Source of the DNA: Lentisphaerota bacterium
Lineage (GTDB): Bacteria > Verrucomicrobiota > Lentisphaeria > Victivallales > Victivallaceae
NCBI GenBank assembly: GCA_015061685.1
Contig: SUWD01000002.1
Location: forward strand, 1 to 64,000
DNA: 64,000 nt
Direction: 5' to 3'
This document shows, piece after piece, positions 50,552-58,260 of the stretch. A program made the translations under genes and the position numbers. The notes beneath the pieces are model-generated. The model searched no databases. It saw nothing but the letters and a program-made list of their open reading frames with translations, and had not been told where the DNA came from. Each line of letters starts with the position of its first letter. Within the stretch, counting starts at the first letter, position 1.

Positions 50552-51900
50552 AAAAGCAGAGCATCCGTTATCTTTCGTTGTGCGGCTTGCTGGGGTATGG
50601 TTATTCGCTGTCAAGCTTAACCAATGCCCTGCAAGAAGATTTGGATTTTGTCGGTGTCGATGCCGGTTCCACTGATCCGGGGCCGTACTATCTGGGCAGC
50701 GGCAAAGGTTTCGTAAAAAGATTGCAGGTCAAACGGGATTTGGAACTGATCCTGCCGGAAATCAAAAAACGCAATATCCCCTTGATCATCGGCAGTGCCG
50801 GAGGTTCCGGGGCGGCTCCTCATGTGCAGAGTGTTTTGGATATCATCAGTGAGATTGCCAAAGAAAAGAGCCTTGAATTCAAAACGATCATCATCTACTC
50901 CGATTTGAGTAAGGCATTTTTGCATCAGGCTGCTCAAGGACATATTTTTCCCTGCGGAGGAGCTCCGGAATTTGTCCCCGGAGATGTTGATTCATTGAGC
51001 AATCCGGTCGCTCAATTCGGAACGGATCCGATTATTGAAGCTCTGGCAAAAAATCCGGATGTCATAGTTGCCGGCCGATGCTGTGATACTGCTGTTTTTG
51101 CATCTTATCCGATCGCTCACGGGTTTGATCCGGGATTGGCTCTGCATGCTGCTAAAATTGCTGAATGCGGTGCTTTGTGTGCCCGTCCGGTAGGTGCAAA
51201 TGATTCACTTGTCGTAGAGATCGGAGATGGATTCTTTACGGTTGAGCCGCCCAATGAGGCGAGAGTTTGTTCTCCGGAATCGGTTGCTGCTCATTCACTT
51301 TACGAACAGCCCGACCCAAATTGTTTCTATGAACCGGAAGGGAAGATCGATTTGAGTGCCTGTACATTTGAGCAGATTGCTCCCCGTAAAGTAAAAGTTA
51401 CCGGCAGCAAGTTGATCCCCGCAGATAAGGCGACCACAAAACTTGAGGGGGCTAAAAGGATCGGTTTCCGGGCTTTGACTATTGCCGGATTACGTGATCC
51501 GGCGGCAATCGCCCATCTGGATGAAATAGAATCCAATGTCCGACAATCCGTTGCCGAATCAGCCAATTTTATCAAAGAGGGCGAATACACTTTGCGTTTC
51601 CTGCGTTACGGTGTAGATGCTGTGATCGGGAAAAATGAACCTGCCGTGACTTTGCCCAATGAGGTCGGTCTGGTTATTGAAGCGATCGCTCCGACTCAGG
51701 AAAAGGCTGATGCTTTGATCGGTCTTGCCCGTTCCAAAGCATTGCATCAGAGCTTCCCCGGACGTAAAGCGACAGCCGGTAATCTGGCATTCCCCTTTTC
51801 GCCATCGGATTTTTCCGGCGGAGAAGTTTATGAATTTGCCTTGTACCACCTTACTGATTTACCCTTGTCATTTAACGTTGAAGAAATGGTGATAAAATGA
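50548..51900 (+). CDS. AtuA-family protein (DUF1446)
   Basis: A 450-residue protein of the acyclic terpene utilisation AtuA family. Family blocks: DFVGVDAGSTDPGPYYLGSGKG, IIGSAGGSGAAPHVQ (each split by normal variation), VIVAGRCCDTAVFA and VGANDSL. AtuA was found in terpene-degrading Pseudomonas clusters, but most homologues lie in other operons and the reaction is not known. Here it is coupled to a two-subunit hydratase and followed by DUF4387, its frequent partner. A role in handling a hydroxyacid or branched acid is inferred. Confidence 0.88.
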   Translation: MKKQSIRYLSLCGLLGYGYSLSSLTNALQEDLDFVGVDAGSTDPGPYYLGSGKGFVKRLQVKRDLELILPEIKKRNIPLIIGSAGGSGAAPHVQSVLDIISEIAKEKSLEFKTIIIYSDLSKAFLHQAAQGHIFPCGGAPEFVPGDVDSLSNPVAQFGTDPIIEALAKNPDVIVAGRCCDTAVFASYPIAHGFDPGLALHAAKIAECGALCARPVGANDSLVVEIGDGFFTVEPPNEARVCSPESVAAHSLYEQPDPNCFYEPEGKIDLSACTFEQIAPRKVKVTGSKLIPADKATTKLEGAKRIGFRALTIAGLRDPAAIAHLDEIESNVRQSVAESANFIKEGEYTLRFLRYGVDAVIGKNEPAVTLPNEVGLVIEAIAPTQEKADALIGLARSKALHQSFPGRKATAGNLAFPFSPSDFSGGEVYEFALYHLTDLPLSFNVEEMVIK

Positions 51901-52199
51901 AACTTTACGATGCAGCATCTGTCTGCCGCAGTAAAAATGCGGGACCGTTTCAGGTTACCGTTGATTTGATGTTTCCTGATAAGGAGAGTTATCAGCGGGT
52001 ATTGTCATCTCCGGCTTTCTGTGTGGAGAAAATCGGAGAACTTTATCACACATCTTCTGAAAAGATCCAGATAAAACCCTTTGAAAGAATTTTGACCATA
52101 AAAGTTGTTCTGCCCCGCAGTGCTTCATCCGGCTCCCGCCTTGACAGCGATGTTTACGGCAGTCAGCAGCATTTTCCTCTGGGAGCATTGGAAATCTGA
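51897..52199 (+). CDS. DUF4387 family protein, AtuA partner
   Basis: A 100-residue protein with the DUF4387 pattern: VCRSKNAGPFQVTVDLMF near the start and SGSRLDSDVYGSQQHFPL at the end. Function unknown. In many genomes it lies right after an AtuA/DUF1446 gene or is fused to it, as here with an ATGA overlap, so the two probably form one complex. Last gene before the operon terminator. Confidence 0.88.
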   Translation: MKLYDAASVCRSKNAGPFQVTVDLMFPDKESYQRVLSSPAFCVEKIGELYHTSSEKIQIKPFERILTIKVVLPRSASSGSRLDSDVYGSQQHFPLGALEI

Positions 52200-52214
52200 T
52201 TTTTTTTCAAAACT

Positions 52215-52262
52215 AAAGCCGCATTGGAAAACTTTTTACAGTATCCCGATGCGGCTTTTATT
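52215..52262 (+). terminator. Intrinsic terminator of the hydratase-AtuA operon
   Basis: AAAGCCGCAT pairs with ATGCGGCTTT around a 24-base loop, followed by T residues. Confidence 0.85.
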
Positions 52263-52293
52263 TGTTTATACGGTGGTTATGACGATCTGCAAT

Positions 52294-52322
52294 TTGTAAA
52301 ATCCGTAAAATCAATGTATATT
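52294..52322 (+). promoter_or_regulatory. Promoter of the YejM-like gene
   Basis: TTGTAA, 17 bases, TATATT, 49 bases before the ATG. Confidence 0.6.
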
Positions 52323-52371
52323 AAGAACGCTTAAAATAATCTGTATATAAAAGTATCAAGAAAGGTATTTT

Positions 52372-54225
52372 ATGATCAAGTTCAGGGATATGTGGGATAA
52401 GACGAAAAACTTCATGATCAAATATGATTTTTCACAAGTTATGGGTTTTTCTTTTTTCAATGGACTTATTTGGATTTTAATGTCGATCGCATATTTGCAT
52501 TTTATAAATCTTCCCGAATCGACCTGGGGAGGTCGTATATATTCAACGGTCTTTGCAATAGGACATTTGGGTTTGTTTTCCATTGGGTTATGGATCATTT
52601 TACAGCTTGTCCGTTTTTGCGGCAGGAAAACTTTCAGGATAACTGCAATAATATTGAGTACGTTGCTGATATTTTTGCTTTTCGCAGATATTGTCGTATA
52701 TGCACAATTCCGCTTTCACATCAATATTCCCATGATTTCCCTTTTTTGTTCTCCTGCGGCTTTTGAGCTGGTAAGTTTTCCGCTTGTGATGATTTTGAGT
52801 TTAATAGTCTTTGTTATAATCGTTGCTGTTGCAGAATGGGGCGTGGTCCTGGTTACCGGAAAATTCAGATATCCGAAGTGCTGTATTATCTGTTTTTGCC
52901 TTGTGATTCTTTCATTTCTTTCGTTCAATGCCGCTCATGCGTGGTTCGCATTCAACGGAACCCGGCAATATTTGATCCGTACAGATGCATTGCCTTTAAA
53001 ATTTGCCATGACAGCAACCAGATTTTTTATGCGTCGAGGTTACACTCCTGAACAGCAAATCCAGACATCTGTCACCGGAAGTGTAATGAAATATCCTCTG
53101 CAAAAGTTGAATTTTCAGCAGCCGGGAAAAAAGAAGAATGTAATTTTGATTCTGGTTGACAGTATGCGCGCGGATATGTTCAATCCTTCAGTGATGCCTA
53201 GATTGTATCAAATGTCGGAAAAATTGCCCAGTGTTAAATTTATGCAGCATTTTTCCGGTGGTAACTGTACCAAAACCGGAGTTTTCAGTTTGTTTTACGG
53301 AATACCCGGATTCTATTTTGATCAAGCATTCCGCTGTGGTTCAGGAGCAGCAATCATTGATTCATTTATTGCAAATGATTATGATATAAAAATCTTTTCC
53401 AGCGGCACGCTGGCATCCCCGCCATTTAACCGCACAGTTTTTGTAAATGTCCCAAATATTAATCCGCACGTACCCGGAACAACAAAGTTGGCGAGAGACA
53501 AAAGCTGTTTTAAACAATTTTCCAAATTTCTTAAAGAACGGAATAAAAATAAACCGTATTTTGCATTTTTATTTCTTGACGGATTGCACGGCAATTCGAT
53601 AGAAAAAGGTTTTAAACGTAAATTCGGCAGCACAATGACTCAGGTCAATTATCTCAACATCAGCAACGATGAAAAAAGCAGAAACGAGCTGCTTACTTTT
53701 ACCAAAGATGCAACCAATTATATGGATTACGCATTGTGGAAATTCTTTAAAGAAAATAATATCAGCGAAGAAATTGCCAGAGATACAGTGGTGATAATCA
53801 CCGCCGATCACGGTAACGAATACGGTGAGACTCAGATGAAAAACTGGGGACATAACAGCAATTTTGCAAAATATCAAACCCAGGTGCCTTTGGTGATTTT
53901 CGGTCTTGACCGTCCAGCCCAGACTGTTAATTACCGGACAAGCTCACTGGATGTTTCTGCCACTATTATGCAGGATGTGCTTGGATGCACCAATGATATT
54001 GCTGATTATTCGCTTGGCAAAAACCTTTTTGATCCATCACCCCGGCCGTATATCATATCCACCAGTTATCTTGAAACGGCATTGATTTGCGAAGATAAAG
54101 TTTTTGCGATGACAGTTTATGGGATAATGCAGGAATATGATTTGGAAGGAAACTTCATCAAAGCATCAATCCCTCCGGAAGGGATGAAGTACCTTTTAGA
54201 TGCCATGGCGAAATACTCCAAATAA
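52372..54225 (+). CDS. YejM/PbgA-like membrane-anchored sulfatase-fold protein
   Basis: A 617-residue protein with five N-terminal helices (to about residue 195) and a periplasmic alkaline phosphatase/sulfatase domain. ILILVDSMRADMFNPSVMP and IITADHGNEYGET supply the metal-site blocks. The layout resembles YejM (PbgA), which controls LPS synthesis, and related phosphoglycerol or phosphoethanolamine transferases. TKTGVFSLFYG is the place of the catalytic Thr/Ser in the active enzymes, and a threonine is present, so it may be catalytic. AAAGGTA precedes the ATG. Single gene. Confidence 0.8.
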   Translation: MIKFRDMWDKTKNFMIKYDFSQVMGFSFFNGLIWILMSIAYLHFINLPESTWGGRIYSTVFAIGHLGLFSIGLWIILQLVRFCGRKTFRITAIILSTLLIFLLFADIVVYAQFRFHINIPMISLFCSPAAFELVSFPLVMILSLIVFVIIVAVAEWGVVLVTGKFRYPKCCIICFCLVILSFLSFNAAHAWFAFNGTRQYLIRTDALPLKFAMTATRFFMRRGYTPEQQIQTSVTGSVMKYPLQKLNFQQPGKKKNVILILVDSMRADMFNPSVMPRLYQMSEKLPSVKFMQHFSGGNCTKTGVFSLFYGIPGFYFDQAFRCGSGAAIIDSFIANDYDIKIFSSGTLASPPFNRTVFVNVPNINPHVPGTTKLARDKSCFKQFSKFLKERNKNKPYFAFLFLDGLHGNSIEKGFKRKFGSTMTQVNYLNISNDEKSRNELLTFTKDATNYMDYALWKFFKENNISEEIARDTVVIITADHGNEYGETQMKNWGHNSNFAKYQTQVPLVIFGLDRPAQTVNYRTSSLDVSATIMQDVLGCTNDIADYSLGKNLFDPSPRPYIISTSYLETALICEDKVFAMTVYGIMQEYDLEGNFIKASIPPEGMKYLLDAMAKYSK

Positions 54226-54363
54226 GATATTCTGACATGTTGAAAGCTGCGGCAGTTGTTGAATTTGCTGCAGCATTGTTAATTTCAGTCTGCTCAACAG
54301 ATATCCCGGACGTGACTTGCATCGTATGACAGGAATGCACAAAATCCGATAATTTTGCACAAT

Positions 54364-54407
54364 AAAAAGCTGCTGCAAACATTTTTGATATGCCTGCAGC
54401 AGCTTTT
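54364..54407 (-). terminator. Intrinsic terminator of the queF-argJ-purQ operon
   Basis: AAAAGCTGCTGCA pairs perfectly with TGCAGCAGCTTTT. T-runs exist on both strands, so it can also stop the YejM-like transcript. The 140 bases before it hold no convincing gene. Confidence 0.88.
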
Positions 54408-54421
54408 GGGGTTATATATTG

Positions 54422-55231
54422 TTAAAAGTTTTCTGCAATGTAATCAATGGCATTGCGGAAGAATTTAACACCGTCTCCCTCTTCCGGAAGTTTGCCGGTA
54501 GTCGCTTTGACTTCGGTCCAATCCGGAGCGTTGAAAGGTGACAGGAAAGCTTCCGGGTGAGGCATCAAGCCGAATACCCGACCGGTCGGATCGCAAATTC
54601 CGGCAATTGAATTGATCGAACCATTGGGGTTCGCCGGAAATTCTGTTGCGACAGAACCGTCGGCATTGGCATAACGCACCGCGACCAGATTGCGGTTCTC
54701 GATTTCAGCGAGGACTTTGGCATCGGCCACAAATTTACCCTCACCGTGACGCAACGGCAAACGAACAATGTCAATCCCTTTGGTGAAGACACAAGGGGAG
54801 GCAGGATTGGCTTTGAGACGGCACCAGTCATCGCGAAATACGCCGGAATCATTGTGGGCCAGAGCCGCAGTCTGGGTAAAGTAATCTCCATCCAGTGCCG
54901 GAACCATTCCCAGACGGGTAAGAGTCTGGAAACCATTGCAGATACCGATGACCAATTTGCCGTCATCGACAAACTTCTGCAGCTGATCACGCAGATTGAA
55001 TTTTACCCGGTTGGCAAAAACAGTTCCGCTGCCGAGGTGATCTCCAAAAGAAAATCCTCCGATAAAGGTGAGGAAATGGTATTTTTCCAAAGTTTCTTTA
55101 CCGGCAAGCAGGTCGTTGAGGTGGATCAATTCCGGAGTGCTTCCGGCAAGACGGCACGCAGCAGCAGTCTCTTTTTCACAATTGAGACCGAAGCCGGTGA
55201 TGACGAGGGTTTTGATGTCAGATTTTTTCAT
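54422..55231 (-). CDS. purQ: Phosphoribosylformylglycinamidine synthase, glutaminase subunit
   Basis: A 269-residue class I glutamine amidotransferase that supplies ammonia to PurL in purine synthesis. ITGFGLNCEKETAAA is the PurQ start, GGFSFGDHLGSG and GICNGFQTLTRLG hold the oxyanion loop and nucleophile cysteine, and FGLMPHPEAF the catalytic histidine. It is longer than the 225-residue short form, matching the long PurQ type. GGAG 6 bases upstream selects this ATG; two further in-frame ATGs lie just before it. PurL and PurS are not in the window. Confidence 0.93.
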   Translation of the reverse strand: MKKSDIKTLVITGFGLNCEKETAAACRLAGSTPELIHLNDLLAGKETLEKYHFLTFIGGFSFGDHLGSGTVFANRVKFNLRDQLQKFVDDGKLVIGICNGFQTLTRLGMVPALDGDYFTQTAALAHNDSGVFRDDWCRLKANPASPCVFTKGIDIVRLPLRHGEGKFVADAKVLAEIENRNLVAVRYANADGSVATEFPANPNGSINSIAGICDPTGRVFGLMPHPEAFLSPFNAPDWTEVKATTGKLPEEGDGVKFFRNAIDYIAENF

Positions 55232-55249
55232 CTTCATCTCCAATAAGTT

Positions 55250-56473
55250 TTAGGTGTGATAATCAGCATTGATTTTGACATATTCATAAGAAACATCGCT
55301 TGCCCAAACCCAGTATTCAGCATCACCTTCATTAAAATCACAGGTAATGGTGAATTCTCTTTCTTTTACCGTGGCAAGCAGATCAGCTTCCGGAGTTCCG
55401 GCATCTCCGCCGTTTTTGACGACCGGAACGTCTCCGAAATAGATATCGCATTTTTCGGCAGTAAATTCAGCTCCGGAATATCCCAGAGCGGCGACTACCC
55501 GCCCCCAGTTGGGATCATTACCGAACCAGGCCGTTTTACAGAGCAGTGAATTACCGACAGCTTCTGCTGCAAGTTTTGCATCTTTTTCACTGCGGGCGTT
55601 GATGACTTTTACCTCAACAAATTTAGTTGCTCCTTCGCCGTCAAGAACCATGCGTTTGGCAAGATTTTGCATGAGTGCGAGCAATGCTTCTGCAAAAGCT
55701 TCTTCATCTTTTGAGTCAGGAGCGATTTCAATACCGGAAGCACCATTGGCAAGAAAGAGTACCGTATCATTTGTACTCATATCTCCATCCACCGTGATAC
55801 GGTTGAAAGAGTTGTCGGCATTGACCGCCAGAATTTTCTGCAGCTGCTTTTTGGAAATTTTTGCATCGGTAGTGATTATACAGATCATCGTCGCATGCGG
55901 TGCGGTCAAGTGAGGATCAATCATCCCGGCACCTTTGGTCATCGCTCCGATGCAGATGCTTTTTTCTCCGAATTTGACTTTTACTGCAGCCGCTTTCGCT
56001 ACTGTGTCTGTCGTCATGATTGCTTCAGCCGCAGTATTACCGCCGTCAGCGGAAAGGGCAGGGACAGCCAGTGCCACACCCTTTTCGATAAGCTGCATAT
56101 TCATTTGTACACCGATACGTCCGGTCGATGCAACGGCGACGGCATCCGCCGGAATGTTCAATGCATCGGCAGCAATTTCGCAACTCTGTCGTGCCGCAGC
56201 AAGTCCGGCTTCTCCGGTACAGGCATTGGCATTGCCGCTGTTGATGATCACTGCTTGCAGAAAATCGCTTTCCCGTACTCTTTGCTGACAGACTCTCACC
56301 GGAGCTGCGGCAAATGTGCAACTGGTGAATACTCCGGCAAAATCTGCCGGTTTTTCACTGACGATCATCGCAAAATCCGGTGCCCCGGAACGTTTGAATC
56401 CGGCAGTGACCCCGGCGGCAAGAAAACCTGATGCCGATGTAGGCGAACCGTTTTCAATAAATTCAAAACTCAT
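55250..56473 (-). CDS. argJ: Glutamate N-acetyltransferase / amino-acid acetyltransferase
   Basis: A 407-residue ArgJ, which recycles the acetyl group in arginine synthesis. SGFLAAGVTAGFKRSGAPD and INSGNANACTGEAGL are typical; TKGAGMIDPHLTAPHATM contains the threonine at which the chain cleaves itself into two subunits; DGDMSTNDT and GEGATKFVEV follow, with DPNWGRVVAALGYSG near the end. Strong GGAGGAGAG before this ATG decides the start, which overlaps queF by 11 bases. Confidence 0.96.
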   Translation of the reverse strand: MSFEFIENGSPTSASGFLAAGVTAGFKRSGAPDFAMIVSEKPADFAGVFTSCTFAAAPVRVCQQRVRESDFLQAVIINSGNANACTGEAGLAAARQSCEIAADALNIPADAVAVASTGRIGVQMNMQLIEKGVALAVPALSADGGNTAAEAIMTTDTVAKAAAVKVKFGEKSICIGAMTKGAGMIDPHLTAPHATMICIITTDAKISKKQLQKILAVNADNSFNRITVDGDMSTNDTVLFLANGASGIEIAPDSKDEEAFAEALLALMQNLAKRMVLDGEGATKFVEVKVINARSEKDAKLAAEAVGNSLLCKTAWFGNDPNWGRVVAALGYSGAEFTAEKCDIYFGDVPVVKNGGDAGTPEADLLATVKEREFTITCDFNEGDAEYWVWASDVSYEYVKINADYHT

Positions 56474-56897
56474 TGATCTCTCCTCCAAAGGTGGCTTTTA
56501 CGTTAATGGCTATTCCTCCGCGGGGACGGAAACGTCCGATCACTTCAGCTTTTCTCGGAGCACAGGTTTTTACAATGGCATCCAAAAGTGAATTTACCGA
56601 TTCTTCATGAAAGATATTGGCATTGCGGAAACTGTAAAGATAGAGCTTCAAAGATTTGCTCTCAATGCAGAGTTTGTCGGGAATATAACGGACGGTGATA
56701 TGACCGAAATCAGGCTGACCGGTAACCGGACAAAGTGAAGTGTATTCCGGACAGTCAAATTCAATAACATAATCCCGGTCGGCATAAAGATTGTCAAAAC
56801 ACTCCAGTTTTGCTTCTCCGGGGTGTTTCGGATAGTTACGCTCGGATGCGGAAAGCAGTGTAAGCTTGCCGAATCTGGTATTATCGTTTTTTTCCAT
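56463..56897 (-). CDS. queF: NADPH-dependent 7-cyano-7-deazaguanine reductase
   Basis: A 144-residue short (YkvM-type) QueF that reduces preQ0 to preQ1 on the way to queuosine in tRNA. EYTSLCPVTGQPDFG carries the catalytic cysteine and aspartate, ESKSLKLYLYSFRN is the QueF motif and FHEE the binding glutamate block. First gene of an operon with argJ and purQ, an unrelated grouping that looks like shared growth control. The short leader shows no preQ1 riboswitch that I can see. Confidence 0.95.
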   Translation of the reverse strand: MEKNDNTRFGKLTLLSASERNYPKHPGEAKLECFDNLYADRDYVIEFDCPEYTSLCPVTGQPDFGHITVRYIPDKLCIESKSLKLYLYSFRNANIFHEESVNSLLDAIVKTCAPRKAEVIGRFRPRGGIAINVKATFGGEINEF

Positions 56898-56940
56898 AGA
56901 TCAGAAATACTCCTTGAGTGATTAATTTTTCGCAAAAGAT

Positions 56941-56969
56941 AATATAGCACCGCTTCGGAACTCTTGCAA
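56941..56969 (-). promoter_or_regulatory. Promoter of the queF-argJ-purQ operon
   Basis: The minus strand reads TTGCAA, 17 bases, TATATT, 44 bases before queF. Confidence 0.7.
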
Positions 56970-56971
56970 GG

Positions 56972-57000
56972 TTGAAAAAAAGGGGTTTTCGGGTTATATT
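56972..57000 (+). promoter_or_regulatory. Promoter of the GT4-GH20 operon
   Basis: TTGAAA, 17 bases, TATATT. Its -35 lies only 2 bases from the -35 of the divergent queF promoter. Confidence 0.7.
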
Positions 57001-57065
57001 ATAATAAATGCTGAATTTTTACAGGATTTTTATACAGAAACAAGAAAGGTCAACGAGGTTTTGCC

Positions 57066-58232
57066 ATGGATCAGCAGATTGACGGCGGGGATAATTCCCG
57101 CCCTCCGTCTTGTGTGGAAAAAGTCGCATTTTCGATTTTTAAGTATTTCCCTTACGGCGGATTGCAGCTTGATATGATGCGTATCGCCAAAGAGTTTGTC
57201 CGCCGGGGAATCAAAGTTGAATTGTTCTGCATGGATTATGATGCGGAAGATGCCCCGCCGGAAATAACATTCCGTACACTTCCGGCAAAAGGCTGGGCTC
57301 AGCATACCCAAGCCCGCAATTTTGAAAAACAGTTGGCACAAGTCTTGAAAAACGAAAAGTTTGACGCTCATATTTCATTCAGCAGAGTGTTGCCGGCAGA
57401 TTGGTACTTCGCTGCAGATTTTCCGGTCGGAGATGATGCCAAACGCTCTCTCTTTCAAAAGTTGTCTCTCCGTTACCGTACTTTTGCCGCTATGGAAAGA
57501 AATCTTTTCTCGGTTGACAACAGGACAAAAATACTTTGCAGCACAATACACCAGCAGGAGATGTATCAGAAATTGTATAACACTCCGGCTGAACGTTTTT
57601 TTCAATTGCCGCCGGGAATTGATGAAAGTTTTTCCCAAGCGTTATCCTTGAGAAGCAAAAGAGATGTGTTGAGAGAGAAACTTGGGGTAACTGATGATGA
57701 GAATTTACTCATTCAGGTAACTTCCGCTTTCAGAACCAAAGGAATAGACCGGTCTATCGCGGCATTGGCCTCTCTGCCTGAAAATATCCGCAGCAAGACT
57801 CGTTTGCTGATCGTCGGCAGGGGAAAGTCAGCACCGTATGCGAAATTCGCTTCCCGTTGCGGGGTAGGGGAGCAGGTGATTTTTGCCGGAGGCAGAAGTG
57901 ATGTGGCAGAATTGATCGCCGCATCTGATCTCATGATCCATCCCGCCCGTAATGAAGTTACCGGAACGGCTCTACTGGAGGCTCTCGCTTGCGGAACCCC
58001 GGTCTTATGCAGCGGAAATTGCGGTTTTGCAAAATTGGCCAAAGAATCCGGAGGTGTGGTTTTGCCAAGACGTTTCAGACAAAAAATATTGAATCGTACA
58101 TTAATGGTTCTTTTGTCAACTCCGGGAAAATTATCCGATTTACAGATGGAAGCGGAAAATTACGGAAAAAACGGTGATTTTTACCGGCGGGCCAAAGCCG
58201 CAGTGGAGTTGATAACAGGAATAACAGAATAG
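57066..58232 (+). CDS. Glycosyltransferase family 4 protein, WaaG-like
   Basis: A 388-residue GT-B glycosyltransferase. FSIFKYFPYGGLQLDMMRIA at the start and the block ASDLMIHPARNEVTGTALLEALACGTPVL (split by normal family spacing) are close in form to WaaG, which adds the first glucose to the LPS inner core. EVTGTALLEAL carries the nucleotide-sugar binding glutamates. It suggests an LPS-bearing outer membrane. First gene of a five-gene run; the acceptor may differ given the GH20 neighbour. GAGG lies about 8 bases before the ATG. Confidence 0.85.
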   Translation: MDQQIDGGDNSRPPSCVEKVAFSIFKYFPYGGLQLDMMRIAKEFVRRGIKVELFCMDYDAEDAPPEITFRTLPAKGWAQHTQARNFEKQLAQVLKNEKFDAHISFSRVLPADWYFAADFPVGDDAKRSLFQKLSLRYRTFAAMERNLFSVDNRTKILCSTIHQQEMYQKLYNTPAERFFQLPPGIDESFSQALSLRSKRDVLREKLGVTDDENLLIQVTSAFRTKGIDRSIAALASLPENIRSKTRLLIVGRGKSAPYAKFASRCGVGEQVIFAGGRSDVAELIAASDLMIHPARNEVTGTALLEALACGTPVLCSGNCGFAKLAKESGGVVLPRRFRQKILNRTLMVLLSTPGKLSDLQMEAENYGKNGDFYRRAKAAVELITGITE

Positions 58233-58260
58233 TGTGGAATGGCACGAAAGGACTCTTCGT

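Noticed and set aside
54158..54382. 74-codon minus-strand frame between the YejM-like gene and purQ
   Set aside because: It overlaps the end of the real gene and a terminator, has no ribosome site, and its alanine/asparagine-rich product matches nothing I know.
56898..56940. Possible preQ1 riboswitch before queF
   Set aside because: The leader is about 40 bases and I could not see the compact pseudoknot pattern of a preQ1 aptamer.
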